This document shows positions 54,108-54,119 of a stretch of 54,119 nt of DNA, in pieces. A program made the translations under genes and the position numbers. Below the pieces are notes generated by a model. It made no database searches and had not been told where the DNA came from. It was given only the letters and a program-made list of their open reading frames with translations. How positions within the stretch are numbered: the first letter of the stretch is position 1; every line of letters starts with the position of its first letter. Source of the DNA: Jiangella ureilytica (lineage in GTDB: Bacteria; Actinomycetota; Actinomycetes; Jiangellales; Jiangellaceae); the NCBI RefSeq assembly GCF_004348545.1, contig NZ_SMKL01000041.1:1-54119 (forward strand), read 5' to 3'.

Positions 54108-54119
54108 GGAGTCTGGCGA

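Overview
The window is a GC-rich actinobacterial chromosome segment. The evidence is codon bias that leaves long spurious antisense frames open, many GTG starts in 4-base GTGA/ATGA overlaps, coenzyme F420 genes (fbiA-fbiB), a WhiB regulator, mtrA-mtrB-lpqB, a long-form hpf and a glycosyltransferase/DUF5719 envelope pair. Gene order resembles that of Streptomyces and related mycelial or soil actinomycetes. A Jiangella-like genus is a guess from memory and cannot be confirmed here.

Layout, left to right. (1) 17-164: a large imperfect palindrome, repeated in inverted orientation at 53983-54107. (2) 193-2878, minus: fbiA-fbiB-GNAT operon. (3) 3280-10392: whiB, a 1369-aa membrane glycosyltransferase, its overlapping DUF5719 partner, a zincin-fold protein lacking the zinc histidines, and a DUF3499 protein. 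(4) 10613-25305: an accessory block made of a two-component system and one 12.3-kb gene for a 4096-aa secreted protein (CSLREA motif, four parallel beta-helix regions, about 18 Ig-like modules, three DNRLRE domains). It is followed by 680 bp of hairpins and tandem repeats. (5) 25988-32585: manB, a Trm112-like protein, an SIS-domain isomerase-like protein, manA, a CDF transporter and ahcY. (6) 32587-39638: an RDD protein plus GNAT, then a secreted subtilase and its convergent HTH regulator. (7) 39725-46461: a SpoIIM-like protein facing a tightly coupled minus-strand operon of membrane protein, DUF4129, DUF4350, MoxR ATPase and DUF58. (8) 46617-52599: mtrA-mtrB-lpqB, comF, hpf. (9) 52708-53925: a YcaQ-type winged-helix protein, then the second palindrome.

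Functionally most of the window is conserved envelope and regulatory housekeeping: mannose-phosphate supply (ManA/ManB), a glycosyltransferase machine, MtrAB-LpqB cell-wall/division signalling, the MoxR-DUF58 chaperone-type cluster, F420 synthesis and the methyl cycle (AhcY). Two accessory insertions stand out against this background: the sensor plus giant surface-type protein, and the subtilase plus regulator.

The most unusual non-coding signal is the pair of about 125-148-nt palindromes at the two window edges. Each lies 29-58 nt downstream of a stop codon, in the same orientation relative to that gene. Four arm blocks are identical between the copies. The stem segments between the blocks differ in sequence but stay self-complementary.
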